Below, piece by piece: positions 25,476 through 33,780 of a stretch of 40,233 nt of DNA (the stretch's first letter is position 1; every line of letters starts with the position of its first letter). Source of the DNA: Aequorivita vladivostokensis (GTDB lineage: Bacteria > Bacteroidota > Bacteroidia > Flavobacteriales > Flavobacteriaceae). The notes below the pieces were generated by a model. It was given only the letters and a program-made list of their open reading frames with translations, did no database searches and was not told where the DNA came from. The stretch is from contig NZ_JSVU01000014.1 in NCBI RefSeq assembly GCF_000952855.1, forward strand, positions 1 through 40,233, given 5' to 3'. The position numbers and the translations under genes are program-made.

Positions 25476-25829
25476 ATGGAAGAAAAAGTAACTCCAAAAC
25501 CCAGTAAGCCGTTCATTTATATTTTATGGATATTGGTAGGCTATATTGGCATACTTACAGGGTTTCATTCTTTTAAAATTATTGAATATTTTATAAAACC
25601 TGTTCCAAACCCGTTGATGCCTTTGGATTTGTATAAATACATAGCCTTTCCTTATTTATCTTTTATACCTTTTCTTTTGGCATTGCTTTTTTTAGGAATT
25701 TATTTTGTTAGAAAGAAATATTTCACAAAAGGTTACGTGATTTTTTATGCCATAGTAATTCTGTTTTTTCATCTTTCACAAAGCAGTCTTCTTGCTTTTT
25801 TTGATAGTTTCAATCCTTACGCAGGATAA
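25476..25829 (+). CDS. Hypothetical small membrane protein downstream of ftsY
   Basis: I do not recognise this 117-residue protein. It has a short Lys/Pro-rich N-terminus and three likely transmembrane segments: about 13-35 (FIYILWILVGYIGILTGF), 55-77 (IAFPYLSFIPFLLALLFLGI) and 86-110 (YVIFYAIVILFFHLSQSSLL). The start codon immediately follows the ftsY stop codon with no gap, so it is translationally coupled to ftsY and shares its transcript. A role in membrane protein insertion is tempting from context only. The gene is richer in A/T than ftsY. Confidence 0.7.
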   Translation: MEEKVTPKPSKPFIYILWILVGYIGILTGFHSFKIIEYFIKPVPNPLMPLDLYKYIAFPYLSFIPFLLALLFLGIYFVRKKYFTKGYVIFYAIVILFFHLSQSSLLAFFDSFNPYAG

Positions 25830-25849
25830 AATCGTAGAATTCTAGACAT

Positions 25850-25888
25850 AAAAAAACCTACAAGATTTTGGAAACCTTGTAGGTTATT
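25850..25888 (-). terminator. Terminator between convergent ftsY operon and S9 peptidase
   Basis: A perfect 10-bp stem AACCTACAAG / CTTGTAGGTT with an 11-base loop. On the minus strand it is followed by a run of seven T and ends the S9 peptidase gene; on the plus strand the tail is AT-rich but not a T run, so termination of the ftsY operon there is weaker. Confidence 0.8.
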
Positions 25889-25912
25889 AAATAATTCGTT
25901 GTTGCATTTTTT

Positions 25913-25945
25913 CGACTACCGACTACCGACTACCGACTACCGACT
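25913..25945 (+). repeat. Perfect heptamer tandem repeat (CGACTAC), 4.7 copies
   Basis: Four exact copies of CGACTAC and a partial fifth (CGACT) lie in the 3' untranslated stretch of the S9 peptidase gene, two bases beyond its stop codon. It is the only perfect heptamer run of that length in the window. Confidence 0.9.
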
Positions 25946-25947
25946 GT

Positions 25948-27846
25948 TTAAAGCGTTTCCTTCAACCAATCAAAAAACTCCCGTTGCCAAACAAGCGCGT
26001 TCTGCGGTTTTAACACCCAGTGGTTTTCTTCGGGAAAATATAGCAATTTGCTTTTTATTCCTTGCAATTGCGCCGCTTGGAAAGCACTCAGACCCTGTTC
26101 AATAGGTACTCTGTAATCCTTGCCGCCTTGTATGATCATAATGGGAGTGTCCCATTTATCTACATAATTGATCGGGTTGAATTCGTTGTATGCCTTTTGT
26201 GCAACGGCATTATCCTTTTCCCAGTAAGCACCGCCCATATCGTGGTTTACGAAGAATAGTTCCTCGGTAGTCCCATACATAGATCTGGTGTCAAAAACGC
26301 CATCGTGGGCAATAAAGGTTTTAAAGCGCCCGTCGTGATTTCCTGCCAACCAAAACACGGAATAACCCCCGAAACTTGCACCAATAGCGCCCAATCGGTC
26401 CTTGTCAACATATGGTTCTTTGGCAACATCATCAATCGCATCAAGGTAATCCTGCATCGCGCCGCCGCCCCAATCGCCGCTGATGGCTTCATTCCACTCC
26501 ACGCCGTGCCCGGGCATTCCGCGACGGTTGGGTGCCACAACTATATAACCTTGTGAAGCCATTAACTGGAAATTCCATCGCGTAGAATAAAATTGGGAAA
26601 GCGCCGATTGCGGTCCACCCTGTGCATAAAGCAAGGTCGGGTATTTTTTGTTTTTATCGAAGTTTGGCGGAAGAATTATCCAAACTAACATCTGTTTGCC
26701 ATCCTTAGTAGTAACCATTCTTTTTTCGACAGTAGGTAAATCCAATTTGTTATAAAAATCAGTGTTTACCTGTGTAAGTTGCTTAAAAGTTTTGCTTTTC
26801 AAATCAAAAGAGAAAATTTCCGAAGCATGGTTCATATCGGTGCGGGTAACAATCAGCTGCCCATTATTTTCCGCAATAATGCCCGTAACATCAAATTGCC
26901 CTTTTGAAAGTTGTTCAACAACTGGCATTTTTCGGGTTTTCCCGGGATAATCAACCTTAAAAATTTGCTTTGTTCCATCTACGGGAGCGGTAAAATAAAT
27001 GTCTTTGTTGTTATCTGCCCAAATAAAACCATTTACAGTTCCATCCCACTGGCTGGTTAGGTTTTGTTTTACACCGCCCTGCAATACTACAATATCATTT
27101 TTATCTGCTTCATAGCCATCGGTTGCCATCTGTAGCCACGCCAAAGCGCCTTCTTTTGAAAATGCTGGCTGGGTGTCATAGCCTTTGTTTTCTTCTGTAA
27201 TATTTTCGGTCTGTTTGGTGCTTAGATTGTATTTATATATGTCGGTATTTGTACTTACGGCATAATCGGTTCCAGCTTTCTTTTTGCTTACATAATAAAT
27301 GTTTTCGCCCTTTGGCCCCCAAATGTAATCCTCGTCGCCCCCAAAAGGTTTTTGGGGCGTATAATATGGCTGACCTGGCGTGATATCGGTTTCGGCGCCA
27401 GTGTTTACATCTTTATAAAAAACGTGATTGTAGGTACCATCGTTCCAAGTATCCCAGTGTCTATAATCCAAGGAAGTATATACATAGGCATCACTTTTGG
27501 GAAGGTCGTTGTAAATCTCCTTTCCGGTAACATCTTTTACCTGTACTGGTTTGTCTATTAAGAGAAACTGTCCGTTTGGTGAAAGGTTCTTGTTGGTTAC
27601 TTTGGCTTGTTCTTTGGAAATTTCAGTAAAATTACCACCAGTAACGGGCATCTTATAATACTTGGAATCAAAACTGTTTTCCTCCATATTTGGAATTGAA
27701 ACTTTATAAAAAAGTTCTTTTCCGTCAGCGGAAATCCCGATAGGACTAACTTTTTTAACCTGCCACAAAAGTTCAGGTGTCATTGTTTTTTGTGCGAACA
27801 GGAAGCCGGCACAGAGAAAGGCCAGCAGGAATGTTATTTTTTTCAT
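25948..27846 (-). CDS. Secreted S9 family prolyl oligopeptidase
   Basis: A serine peptidase of the prolyl oligopeptidase family with 632 residues, like the dipeptidyl/acylaminoacyl peptidases of Bacteroidota. The signal peptide is MKKITFLLAFLCAGFLFA, so it is periplasmic or surface-exposed. Residues about 30-380 form a TolB-like beta-propeller (ISADGKELFYKV; LSPNGQFLLID). The hydrolase domain carries Ser491 in GASFGGYSV, Asp577 in IIQGGKDYRVP and His609 in PEENHWV. It is unrelated in detail to the 817-residue S9 enzyme at 6224-8677. It is monocistronic and diverges from rimO. On the minus strand TAACTTTA at 27869-27876 could be its -7 box. Peptide scavenging is the likely role. Confidence 0.93.
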   Translation of the reverse strand: MKKITFLLAFLCAGFLFAQKTMTPELLWQVKKVSPIGISADGKELFYKVSIPNMEENSFDSKYYKMPVTGGNFTEISKEQAKVTNKNLSPNGQFLLIDKPVQVKDVTGKEIYNDLPKSDAYVYTSLDYRHWDTWNDGTYNHVFYKDVNTGAETDITPGQPYYTPQKPFGGDEDYIWGPKGENIYYVSKKKAGTDYAVSTNTDIYKYNLSTKQTENITEENKGYDTQPAFSKEGALAWLQMATDGYEADKNDIVVLQGGVKQNLTSQWDGTVNGFIWADNNKDIYFTAPVDGTKQIFKVDYPGKTRKMPVVEQLSKGQFDVTGIIAENNGQLIVTRTDMNHASEIFSFDLKSKTFKQLTQVNTDFYNKLDLPTVEKRMVTTKDGKQMLVWIILPPNFDKNKKYPTLLYAQGGPQSALSQFYSTRWNFQLMASQGYIVVAPNRRGMPGHGVEWNEAISGDWGGGAMQDYLDAIDDVAKEPYVDKDRLGAIGASFGGYSVFWLAGNHDGRFKTFIAHDGVFDTRSMYGTTEELFFVNHDMGGAYWEKDNAVAQKAYNEFNPINYVDKWDTPIMIIQGGKDYRVPIEQGLSAFQAAQLQGIKSKLLYFPEENHWVLKPQNALVWQREFFDWLKETL

Positions 27847-27927
27847 TTTTAATTATTTTTTTGAAATGTAAAGTTACTTAAAAAGTCGTAGTGTTCAGTC
27901 GCAGTTGGCAGTAATTGGAATTTGGCA

Positions 27928-27956
27928 TTTGTTTATTTTATTTAGTCGTATCTTTG
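27928..27956 (+). promoter_or_regulatory. Promoter of rimO
   Basis: TTTG at 27928-27931 and TATCTTTG at 27949-27956 are 17 bases apart, and CACG follows the -7 box. This is among the best Bacteroidota promoter matches in the window. The heptad leader begins 13 bases further on. Confidence 0.8.
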
Positions 27957-27968
27957 CACGCTTTTAAA

Positions 27969-28031
27969 AATTCAGAATTCAGAATTCAGAATTCGTAAAT
28001 CGGCAATCCAAAATCGTAAATCAAGAATATG
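27969..28031 (+). repeat. 7-nt periodic leader of rimO, 9 units through the start codon
   Basis: Units in order: AATTCAG three times, AATTCGT, AAATCGG, CAATCCA, AAATCGT, AAATCAA, GAATATG. Eight of nine fit [ACG]A[AT]TCNN; the ninth contains the rimO ATG. The tract AAAATCGTAAATCAA at 28010-28024 matches 14 of 15 bases of the E2 leader (19186-19200), at nearly the same distance from the start codon. Confidence 0.7.
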
Positions 28032-29330
28032 CGTACCAAAACCCTTAAGAAGAACAAGATAAACGTTGTAACCCTTGGTTGCTCCAAGAATGTATACGAC
28101 AGCGAAGTGTTGATGGGTCAATTGCGCGCCAGCAACAAAGAGGTTGTGCACGAAGAGGAAGGGAATATTGTGGTAATAAACACCTGCGGGTTTATAAACA
28201 ATGCAAAAGAGGAAAGTATAAATACCATTCTTGAATTTGTGCAGAAAAAAGAAGACGGTTTGGTGGACAAGGTTTTTGTTACGGGCTGTCTTTCGGAAAG
28301 ATACAAGCCAGATCTGCAAAAGGAAATCCCGAATGTGGACCAATATTTTGGTACCACCGAACTTCCGGGCCTATTGAAGGCTTTGGGCGCCGATTACAAA
28401 CACGAGTTGATTGGCGAACGTATAACCACAACCCCAAAAAACTACGCATATTTCAAAATAGCCGAAGGCTGCGATCGGCCGTGTTCATTCTGCGCAATCC
28501 CCATTATGCGTGGACAGCACCGAAGCACGCCTATGGAGGATTTAGTAACGGAAGCCGAAAAACTTGCAGCCAAAGGGGTAAAAGAACTCATTTTGATTGC
28601 CCAGGATTTAACCTATTATGGCTTAGATTTATATAAAAAACGAAACCTTGCAGAACTGCTCCAAAAGCTCGCAAAGGTTGAAGGGATTGAATGGATCCGT
28701 TTGCACTACGCCTTCCCAACGGGTTTCCCGATGGATGTTTTGGAAGTGATGCGCACCGAGCCCAAGATTTGTAATTATCTGGATATTCCGTTGCAGCACA
28801 TTTCAGATTCTATTTTGAAATCGATGCGCCGAGGAACTACCAAAGCGAAAACCACCAAATTGTTGGAAGAATTTAGAGCGGCAGTTCCGGAAATGGCAAT
28901 CAGAACCACGCTAATCGTCGGCTATCCGGGGGAGACTGAAGAAGATTTCCAAACCCTAAAACAATGGGTAAAAGAGACGCGCTTTGAGCGTTTGGGCTGT
29001 TTTACTTATTCCCACGAAGAAAATACACACGCCTACAATCTTGAGGATGACGTGCCGGAAGAGGTTAAAATGGACCGCGCCAACCAGATTATGGAAATAC
29101 AGTCGCAGATTTCTTGGGAATTGAACCAACAGAAAATTGGAAAGGAATTCAAAGTAGTGATAGACCGAAAAGAAGGCGGCTATTTTGTGGGAAGAACCGA
29201 ATTTGACAGTCCCGACGTGGACAATGAAGTATTGATCAATGCCGAAGAAGGTTATCTGCGAACCGGCGAATTCTGCACTGTAAAAATTACGGCCGCCGAA
29301 GATTTTGACCTCTACGCGGAGGTGGTTTAA
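28029..29330 (+). CDS. rimO: Ribosomal protein uS12 methylthiotransferase RimO
   Basis: A radical-SAM enzyme that methylthiolates the conserved aspartate of ribosomal protein uS12. The 433 residues contain the UPF0004/MTTase domain with cluster cysteines Cys18 (TLGCSKN), Cys53 (NTCGFI) and Cys87 (TGCLSERY). The radical-SAM cluster motif is CDRPCSFC (Cys148, Cys152, Cys155). The C-terminal TRAM domain covers about 370-433 (EFKVVIDRKEGGYFVGRTEFDSPDVD). The combination LGCSKN and SFCAIP, with IMRGQHRS, points to RimO rather than MiaB. The gene has a strong promoter and appears monocistronic. Confidence 0.96.
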   Translation: MRTKTLKKNKINVVTLGCSKNVYDSEVLMGQLRASNKEVVHEEEGNIVVINTCGFINNAKEESINTILEFVQKKEDGLVDKVFVTGCLSERYKPDLQKEIPNVDQYFGTTELPGLLKALGADYKHELIGERITTTPKNYAYFKIAEGCDRPCSFCAIPIMRGQHRSTPMEDLVTEAEKLAAKGVKELILIAQDLTYYGLDLYKKRNLAELLQKLAKVEGIEWIRLHYAFPTGFPMDVLEVMRTEPKICNYLDIPLQHISDSILKSMRRGTTKAKTTKLLEEFRAAVPEMAIRTTLIVGYPGETEEDFQTLKQWVKETRFERLGCFTYSHEENTHAYNLEDDVPEEVKMDRANQIMEIQSQISWELNQQKIGKEFKVVIDRKEGGYFVGRTEFDSPDVDNEVLINAEEGYLRTGEFCTVKITAAEDFDLYAEVV

Positions 29331-29442
29331 TTGATACTCCCTGCAGATAGTATTTAGCGAATTTGAAGAGATGCGGAATGGATTTTTATTTGGAGGGTTT
29401 AAAATAACTTCCTTTTCCGCTGTAGTTTTTGATTGTACTTAT

Positions 29443-30201
29443 CTATTTAAAGCGAAGCATGGTTTCCAGAATCTCATTTATCTGTATTCGCTTCTGTCTG
29501 GATACGGGTATTTCAATATTATCGCTCATAATTAAACTACCGCCATCCTGTTTTAAAATTCCTTTTACAAACTTGGGGTTTATAAGATGTGATTGATGCA
29601 CTCTTATAAACTTGTGCTCTGAAAGTATATCATCTATTTCTTTCAGGGTGCGGCTAATCAAAATTTTTGTACCGTCCTGTAAGAAAAAGTTGGTGTAGTT
29701 ATTATCAGACTGGCAGCGCATTATGTTTTTTATCTCTACAATATTAAAGCCTATTCCCGTGGGGAGGGCAATTTTAGTACATTCCTTATTCGATTTTTCA
29801 AAGCTGCTTTGAAGCAAGCGCCACTGTTCAGTACTGATTTTCTTTCTTCTCTTTTCCCAATTGGCGAGTGCCGCCACTATATTTCGCTCCGAAATGGGTT
29901 TTAAGAGATAGTTGATGGCGCTATAATTAAAGGCACGAATGGCATATCGGTCATAAGCCGTTGTGAATATAATGTCAAAATCTATAGGCAAAAGTTTGTC
30001 CAGCAACGCAAAACCGTTCAAGTTTGGCATTTCAATATCCAGGAAAAGCAAGTCTGGCGGGTTGTTCTGAATATATAGGAGTCCCTCGATCGGGTTGGTG
30101 AAAACGCCCAATATTTCATAATCTGAATGTACCTTTTTGATGAGATTGGCAAGGACCTCCGTACAATGTGCCTCGTCGTCAATAATGATTACTTTAGTCA
30201 T
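29443..30201 (-). CDS. LytTR-family response regulator
   Basis: A 252-residue DNA-binding response regulator. The receiver domain (1-120) has Asp8/Asp9 in IIIDDEAH, the phospho-acceptor Asp55 in LLFLDIEMPNLNGF, Thr80/Thr81 and Lys101 in YLLKPIS. The C-terminal LytTR domain (about 148-250) includes NIMRCQSDNNYTNFFL, ISRTLKEIDDIL and FIRVHQSHLINPKFV. Its start is one base after the stop of the histidine kinase gene, so kinase and regulator form an operon read from 32233 to 29443. LytTR proteins bind direct repeats about two DNA turns apart; such repeats occur upstream of the operon at 32279-32309. Confidence 0.95.
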   Translation of the reverse strand: MTKVIIIDDEAHCTEVLANLIKKVHSDYEILGVFTNPIEGLLYIQNNPPDLLFLDIEMPNLNGFALLDKLLPIDFDIIFTTAYDRYAIRAFNYSAINYLLKPISERNIVAALANWEKRRKKISTEQWRLLQSSFEKSNKECTKIALPTGIGFNIVEIKNIMRCQSDNNYTNFFLQDGTKILISRTLKEIDDILSEHKFIRVHQSHLINPKFVKGILKQDGGSLIMSDNIEIPVSRQKRIQINEILETMLRFK

Positions 30202-30202
30202 T

Positions 30203-32233
30203 TTATGAATAAAAATAGGTTAATACAACTTTTGTCCCCAAGGGTTTATTTTCACTTTCCAGATCTATTATTTCAAGCTTTATGGATGTTTCATTTGAAT
30301 GGTTGAACAACGCCAACCGTTCTCTGGTAATCTCCATTCCCATGGATTTATGCATCTTATTTTCAGAGCTGCTCGCTTTTCTGCCTATGCCGTTATCTTC
30401 AATTATTATTTTTAAAATATCACTGGTATCAAAGGTAATCTTCAGCAACTTTTGGCCGCTCTGGCTCGGCCTTAACCCGTGCCAAATGGCATTCTCAACA
30501 AAAGGTTGGAGTAAAAGGGGCGGTATGTTGAACTGCGAGAGTTCTTCGATTGAAGTTACATCGATGGTATAGTTGAAGGTATCGCCCATTCTATTTTTTT
30601 CCAAGGAAAGATAAAGTTTTATTATTTCAAGTTCTTCTTCCACCGAAATGATTTCTCGGTTGCTGTTGTAGAGGATGCTGCGTAGTAAGGTTGAAAAATC
30701 ATCTAAATATGAAATGGCATCCTCATTGCGCGAGGTCATTATTAAATGTTTTATGGAATTGAGACTATTGAAAAGAAAATGCGGATTCATCTGCGATCGA
30801 AGGGCAAGCATTTCCATTTCCTGCAACTTTTGGGTAAAAGAGTTTTTAAGCTGTTCTTCTTTTTGTTTTTCAATTTTTGAATAGAGTTTGATCAACTCCT
30901 CGGTCTTTTGGTTTATCTTTCTGTCCAGCTCCACGCGCATATTCTCTTGAAGCTGTTGGTTTTTTTGTAATTGTTTAATTAGGTTTTGGCTGGTGGTTTC
31001 CTTTTCTTTTTGAAGCAGGAAAATATTTTCTCCCAAAGCAAATGCAAAACAGAAAACTTCGGCAAGTAAGCCTGCCTGAAAAATTATAGTGGGAGCATAG
31101 GGAAAATTAAAAATGCTCTCTGGGTGGTGATTGCTTTTGGTTATCATAACATAGGAAGCCAGAACCGCACCAATAAAAAAGAAACTGTGGCCCACTACAA
31201 AGTACTTCAATAAAGGATGCTTTACTTTATAAATGATCCAAATGAGCATTACCAAATTCAATGGCAATACTATAAACCGTACGGTGGTGGTTATGTCACT
31301 GGAAATGGCAGCATCTTTCCAGAATATTAAGTAAATAAAAATAGTTAATCCGTAGAGCAAACAGGACCATCCAAAATAGTTAAGGGCCTTGGTAAGGGAT
31401 TGGTTATATTTTTTAATTTCCAGCAGATGGATGATAAAAAAGACGTAAAAACCAATAAATAGAAATTGGAAAGCCTCTGCCAAGAAACCGGAAGGATAAG
31501 ATAAATAGAGAAAAAAATTGCCGACGCCAAGGGTTGTTTTTCTCAAGCTATCAAACGCAAAAACCAATTGAAAGAATATGTAGGCCAAATAATAGGCATA
31601 GAGCTTATGACGCGTCCGCAACCAGAAAACCACTCCAAATAGAAAAATGGTAAATAAGGAGAGTATATAAAAAACCATGAACGCTACCGGGTGCTTTTCG
31701 GATTCGATATAGTTATTGGCAAACTCTAAATAATAGGCTTTTGTAAAAAGCGCGACATTTCCATTTTTTATTTTCTTGGTACTGTGAACCCGTATGAAAA
31801 CTTGCGATTTTTGGGAAGGTGGCAGCACGAGTTCTGTGATGTAGAATTCTCTCTTATTGCTGCGTTTATGAAGAGGGACTAAATAACCATTCTTAAAATT
31901 TTTAAAATCTGTACCTACTTGTTGATACACGTAGGCATAATCGTGTGCGGTAAAGCAATAAATGGGCAGCGTATCATTTGATCGGTTCTCGAGTTCAAAT
32001 TTTAACCAAATGGCGGTTTCGGGTTCATTTTCGTAATTCGCATCATAAGGTTTCCAGTCGGGCGTATTTTGTACTTCTTCAAATGTTGCTTGAAGAGAAG
32101 TGCGCAACGCCTTTACTTCGGGATTATTGATAAGCTGCACCTCACCCACTATAGAATCGGCTGCTATCTGCGCAGAAAATTGCCATAGATTTCCGAAGAC
32201 AAGGAATATTATTAAAAAGGATTTTTTCATCAA
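30203..32233 (-). CDS. 7TMR-DISM sensor histidine kinase, LytS type
   Basis: A membrane histidine kinase of 676 residues. After a signal peptide (about 1-22) comes a periplasmic 7TMR-DISMED2-like domain (about 30-165: WLKFELENRSNDTLPIYCF, QVFIRVHS). Seven hydrophobic segments follow (about 184-400), then a coiled coil (about 405-475). The His_kinase domain has phospho-acceptor His485 in QMNPHFLFNSLNSIKHLI. The ATPase part shows LLLQPFVENAIWHGL (Asn581) and IIIEDNGIGRKA (613-617). DISMED2 domains resemble carbohydrate-binding folds, so an extracellular glycan or envelope signal is plausible but unproven. It pairs with the LytTR regulator directly downstream. The divergent lipoprotein gene may be a target. 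Confidence 0.93.
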   Translation of the reverse strand: MMKKSFLIIFLVFGNLWQFSAQIAADSIVGEVQLINNPEVKALRTSLQATFEEVQNTPDWKPYDANYENEPETAIWLKFELENRSNDTLPIYCFTAHDYAYVYQQVGTDFKNFKNGYLVPLHKRSNKREFYITELVLPPSQKSQVFIRVHSTKKIKNGNVALFTKAYYLEFANNYIESEKHPVAFMVFYILSLFTIFLFGVVFWLRTRHKLYAYYLAYIFFQLVFAFDSLRKTTLGVGNFFLYLSYPSGFLAEAFQFLFIGFYVFFIIHLLEIKKYNQSLTKALNYFGWSCLLYGLTIFIYLIFWKDAAISSDITTTVRFIVLPLNLVMLIWIIYKVKHPLLKYFVVGHSFFFIGAVLASYVMITKSNHHPESIFNFPYAPTIIFQAGLLAEVFCFAFALGENIFLLQKEKETTSQNLIKQLQKNQQLQENMRVELDRKINQKTEELIKLYSKIEKQKEEQLKNSFTQKLQEMEMLALRSQMNPHFLFNSLNSIKHLIMTSRNEDAISYLDDFSTLLRSILYNSNREIISVEEELEIIKLYLSLEKNRMGDTFNYTIDVTSIEELSQFNIPPLLLQPFVENAIWHGLRPSQSGQKLLKITFDTSDILKIIIEDNGIGRKASSSENKMHKSMGMEITRERLALFNHSNETSIKLEIIDLESENKPLGTKVVLTYFYS

Positions 32234-32278
32234 TTAGCTAAAATACCATTCTATTTGCTAAGGTTTTTTGAAATTTTA

Positions 32279-32309
32279 GTATTTGGTGATTTTTATTGAG
32301 TATTTGGTA
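32279..32309. promoter_or_regulatory. Candidate LytTR operator: 10-bp direct repeats 21 bp apart
   Basis: AGTATTTGGT occurs at 32279-32288 and again at 32300-32309, exactly 21 bases apart (two helical turns), the geometry known for LytTR dimer sites. Related TATTTGCT units lie at 32253-32260 and 32315-32322. The site is 46 bases upstream of the kinase start and about 58 bases upstream of the -33 element of the divergent lipoprotein promoter. The base sequence differs from LytTR consensus sites I know, so function is inferred from spacing and place. Confidence 0.45.
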
Positions 32310-32366
32310 TTGCTATTTGCTTTTTTCCAAATTCTAACCCACAACCGTCATATGCTAAGTGGCTGT

Positions 32367-32396
32367 TTTGTTCTGTACGGGTGATGAGTAGGTTTG
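32367..32396 (+). promoter_or_regulatory. Promoter of the lipoprotein gene
   Basis: TTTG at 32367-32370 and TAGGTTTG at 32389-32396 are 18 bases apart, an ideal Bacteroidota -33/-7 pair 44 bases before the lipoprotein start codon. Confidence 0.75.
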
Positions 32397-32439
32397 TGCA
32401 AAGAATATTGAAAACCTTTAAATATTAAAACACTTAATT

Positions 32440-33645
32440 ATGAAAAAACTACTGAAAAATGCTTCCGAAAAGCTAAGCCTTTTAGTGTTGTGTTCACTTG
32501 CCTTGATAGCGGCTTCCTGCTCCAGCGACGACCCTGTTGAACCGCCCGTGAACGTAGATCCTATCCAGTTGGACTGTGATTATTTCCTCGAGAACAGAAC
32601 TTTGGTTGACAATCCAAACGCTCCAATAGATTATATCGTGAGCTGTGTTTCACAGGTTCGAGCCAATTTAATTGTAGAGCCGGGTGTTGTTATTGCCTTC
32701 ACCCCAGATTCCGGACTTATTTTGAGAGAAAATGTATCTTCAATCCAAGCAGTGGGTACTGCCAATAAGCCCATCGTATTTACTGGAACCCAGCCAACCC
32801 GTGGTTCATGGCGTGGGATTTTTGTGGAAAGTGAAAATTCATCAAATATTATGGAATTTGTCACCGTTAGTTATGGTGGCGGTCAAGCTTTTAATAGCAA
32901 TGGCGACCGCGGGAATGTTATTGTATATGCCGATGGAGCTCTAACGTTAAAAAACTGTACTGTAATTAACAGTCAAACCTCTGGCTTAAATGCGGTATAT
33001 AGAAATACACGTCTCACGCTGCAAAATAACGTCTTCAGCGGCAATGCAAATCCATTGCTTATAAATACCGTTTATGCCACCCAGACTTCGGCAACCGATA
33101 ATTATTCGGGTAACGATCTGGACAGGGTCTTGCTTTACAATTATTCGGCTGAATTTGAGAACTCCAGCGTTTGGAAGAAAGTAAATGTACCCTACCGGGT
33201 GCTCAATACCGGTATTAGTGGCGTAAATGCAAGAGGCGAGTTGACCATTGAACCGGGAGTAACCATAGAAATGTCGCCCGGCACCGAGATAAACATCCGT
33301 GATACAGGGGGATTGAAAATGGTAGGAAATGCAGCGAATCCCATAACCATTAAAGGGGTGTCCAATACCCCCGGCTCTTGGGTGGGCATTAAGATAGACG
33401 GCACCAACCCGATGAATGAAATCGCATTTGCTACCATAAGCAATGCAGGGGAGGACCCAAGTACCAACAAAGGTGCAATTGATCTTTGGTACAATGCCAA
33501 ACTGAGCGTACACGATACCCAATTTAAGGATCTTGCATCCTGCGGTGTGTACGGCAGATTGCTTGGCGGCCAAACTTCAAACCCCAATTATTCCTCCTAC
33601 AACCTTACCTTTACCAACACCCCGTGTTCTGAATTTTTTGAATAA
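32440..33645 (+). CDS. Lipoprotein with parallel beta-helix-like repeats
   Basis: A 401-residue lipoprotein. The type II signal ends in ALIAASC with the lipidated Cys27, followed by SSDD, an acidic tail of the sort that sends flavobacterial lipoproteins to the outer membrane surface. The body shows two similar halves (about 75-225 and 265-395). Each has a strand pattern LTIEPGV/LIVEPGV, a GLKMVGNAANPI/SIQAVGTANKPI step, a GSWRGIFVES/GSWVGIKIDG step and an NxMEFVTVSYGG/NEIAFATISNAG step. This is typical of right-handed parallel beta-helices, but no catalytic residues of a polysaccharide lyase are evident. Function is unknown; surface binding is a guess. It diverges from the LytTR two-component operon and may be its target. 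Confidence 0.85.
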   Translation: MKKLLKNASEKLSLLVLCSLALIAASCSSDDPVEPPVNVDPIQLDCDYFLENRTLVDNPNAPIDYIVSCVSQVRANLIVEPGVVIAFTPDSGLILRENVSSIQAVGTANKPIVFTGTQPTRGSWRGIFVESENSSNIMEFVTVSYGGGQAFNSNGDRGNVIVYADGALTLKNCTVINSQTSGLNAVYRNTRLTLQNNVFSGNANPLLINTVYATQTSATDNYSGNDLDRVLLYNYSAEFENSSVWKKVNVPYRVLNTGISGVNARGELTIEPGVTIEMSPGTEINIRDTGGLKMVGNAANPITIKGVSNTPGSWVGIKIDGTNPMNEIAFATISNAGEDPSTNKGAIDLWYNAKLSVHDTQFKDLASCGVYGRLLGGQTSNPNYSSYNLTFTNTPCSEFFE

Positions 33646-33690
33646 TAGCCCATATAAGTTGCAACAATAGGTTTCACTATCCTTTGTTAA

Positions 33691-33734
33691 GAGCCTTTCG
33701 GAAGACTTACTTCTCCGAAAGGCTTTTGTTTTTT
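33691..33734 (+). terminator. Terminator of the lipoprotein gene
   Basis: GAGCCTTTCGGA pairs with TCCGAAAGGCTTT around a short loop and is followed by TGTTTTTT. Its T tract overlaps the -33 TTTG of the next gene's promoter. Confidence 0.85.
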
Positions 33735-33764
33735 GGCGATACTTACGTTTAATAATTATCTTTG
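33732..33764 (+). promoter_or_regulatory. Promoter of the small membrane protein gene
   Basis: TTTG at 33732-33735 and TATCTTTG at 33757-33764 are 21 bases apart. The box lies 16 bases before ATG 33781. This rules out the in-frame ATG at 33733 as the start of the main product. Confidence 0.75.
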
Positions 33765-33780
33765 GATAAAACCTTGCGCT

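Noticed and set aside
25913-25945. CRISPR array
   Set aside because: The unit is only 7 bases, copies are contiguous without spacers, and no cas gene is present.
32986-33573. Open frame of 195 codons opposite the lipoprotein
   Set aside because: Antisense shadow of the repeated beta-helix segments; the plus strand has a lipoprotein signal and a promoter.
29443-33645. New defence or toxin system in the divergent locus
   Set aside because: All parts are explained by a LytTR two-component pair and a surface lipoprotein; no nuclease, NTPase effector or toxin motif was found.
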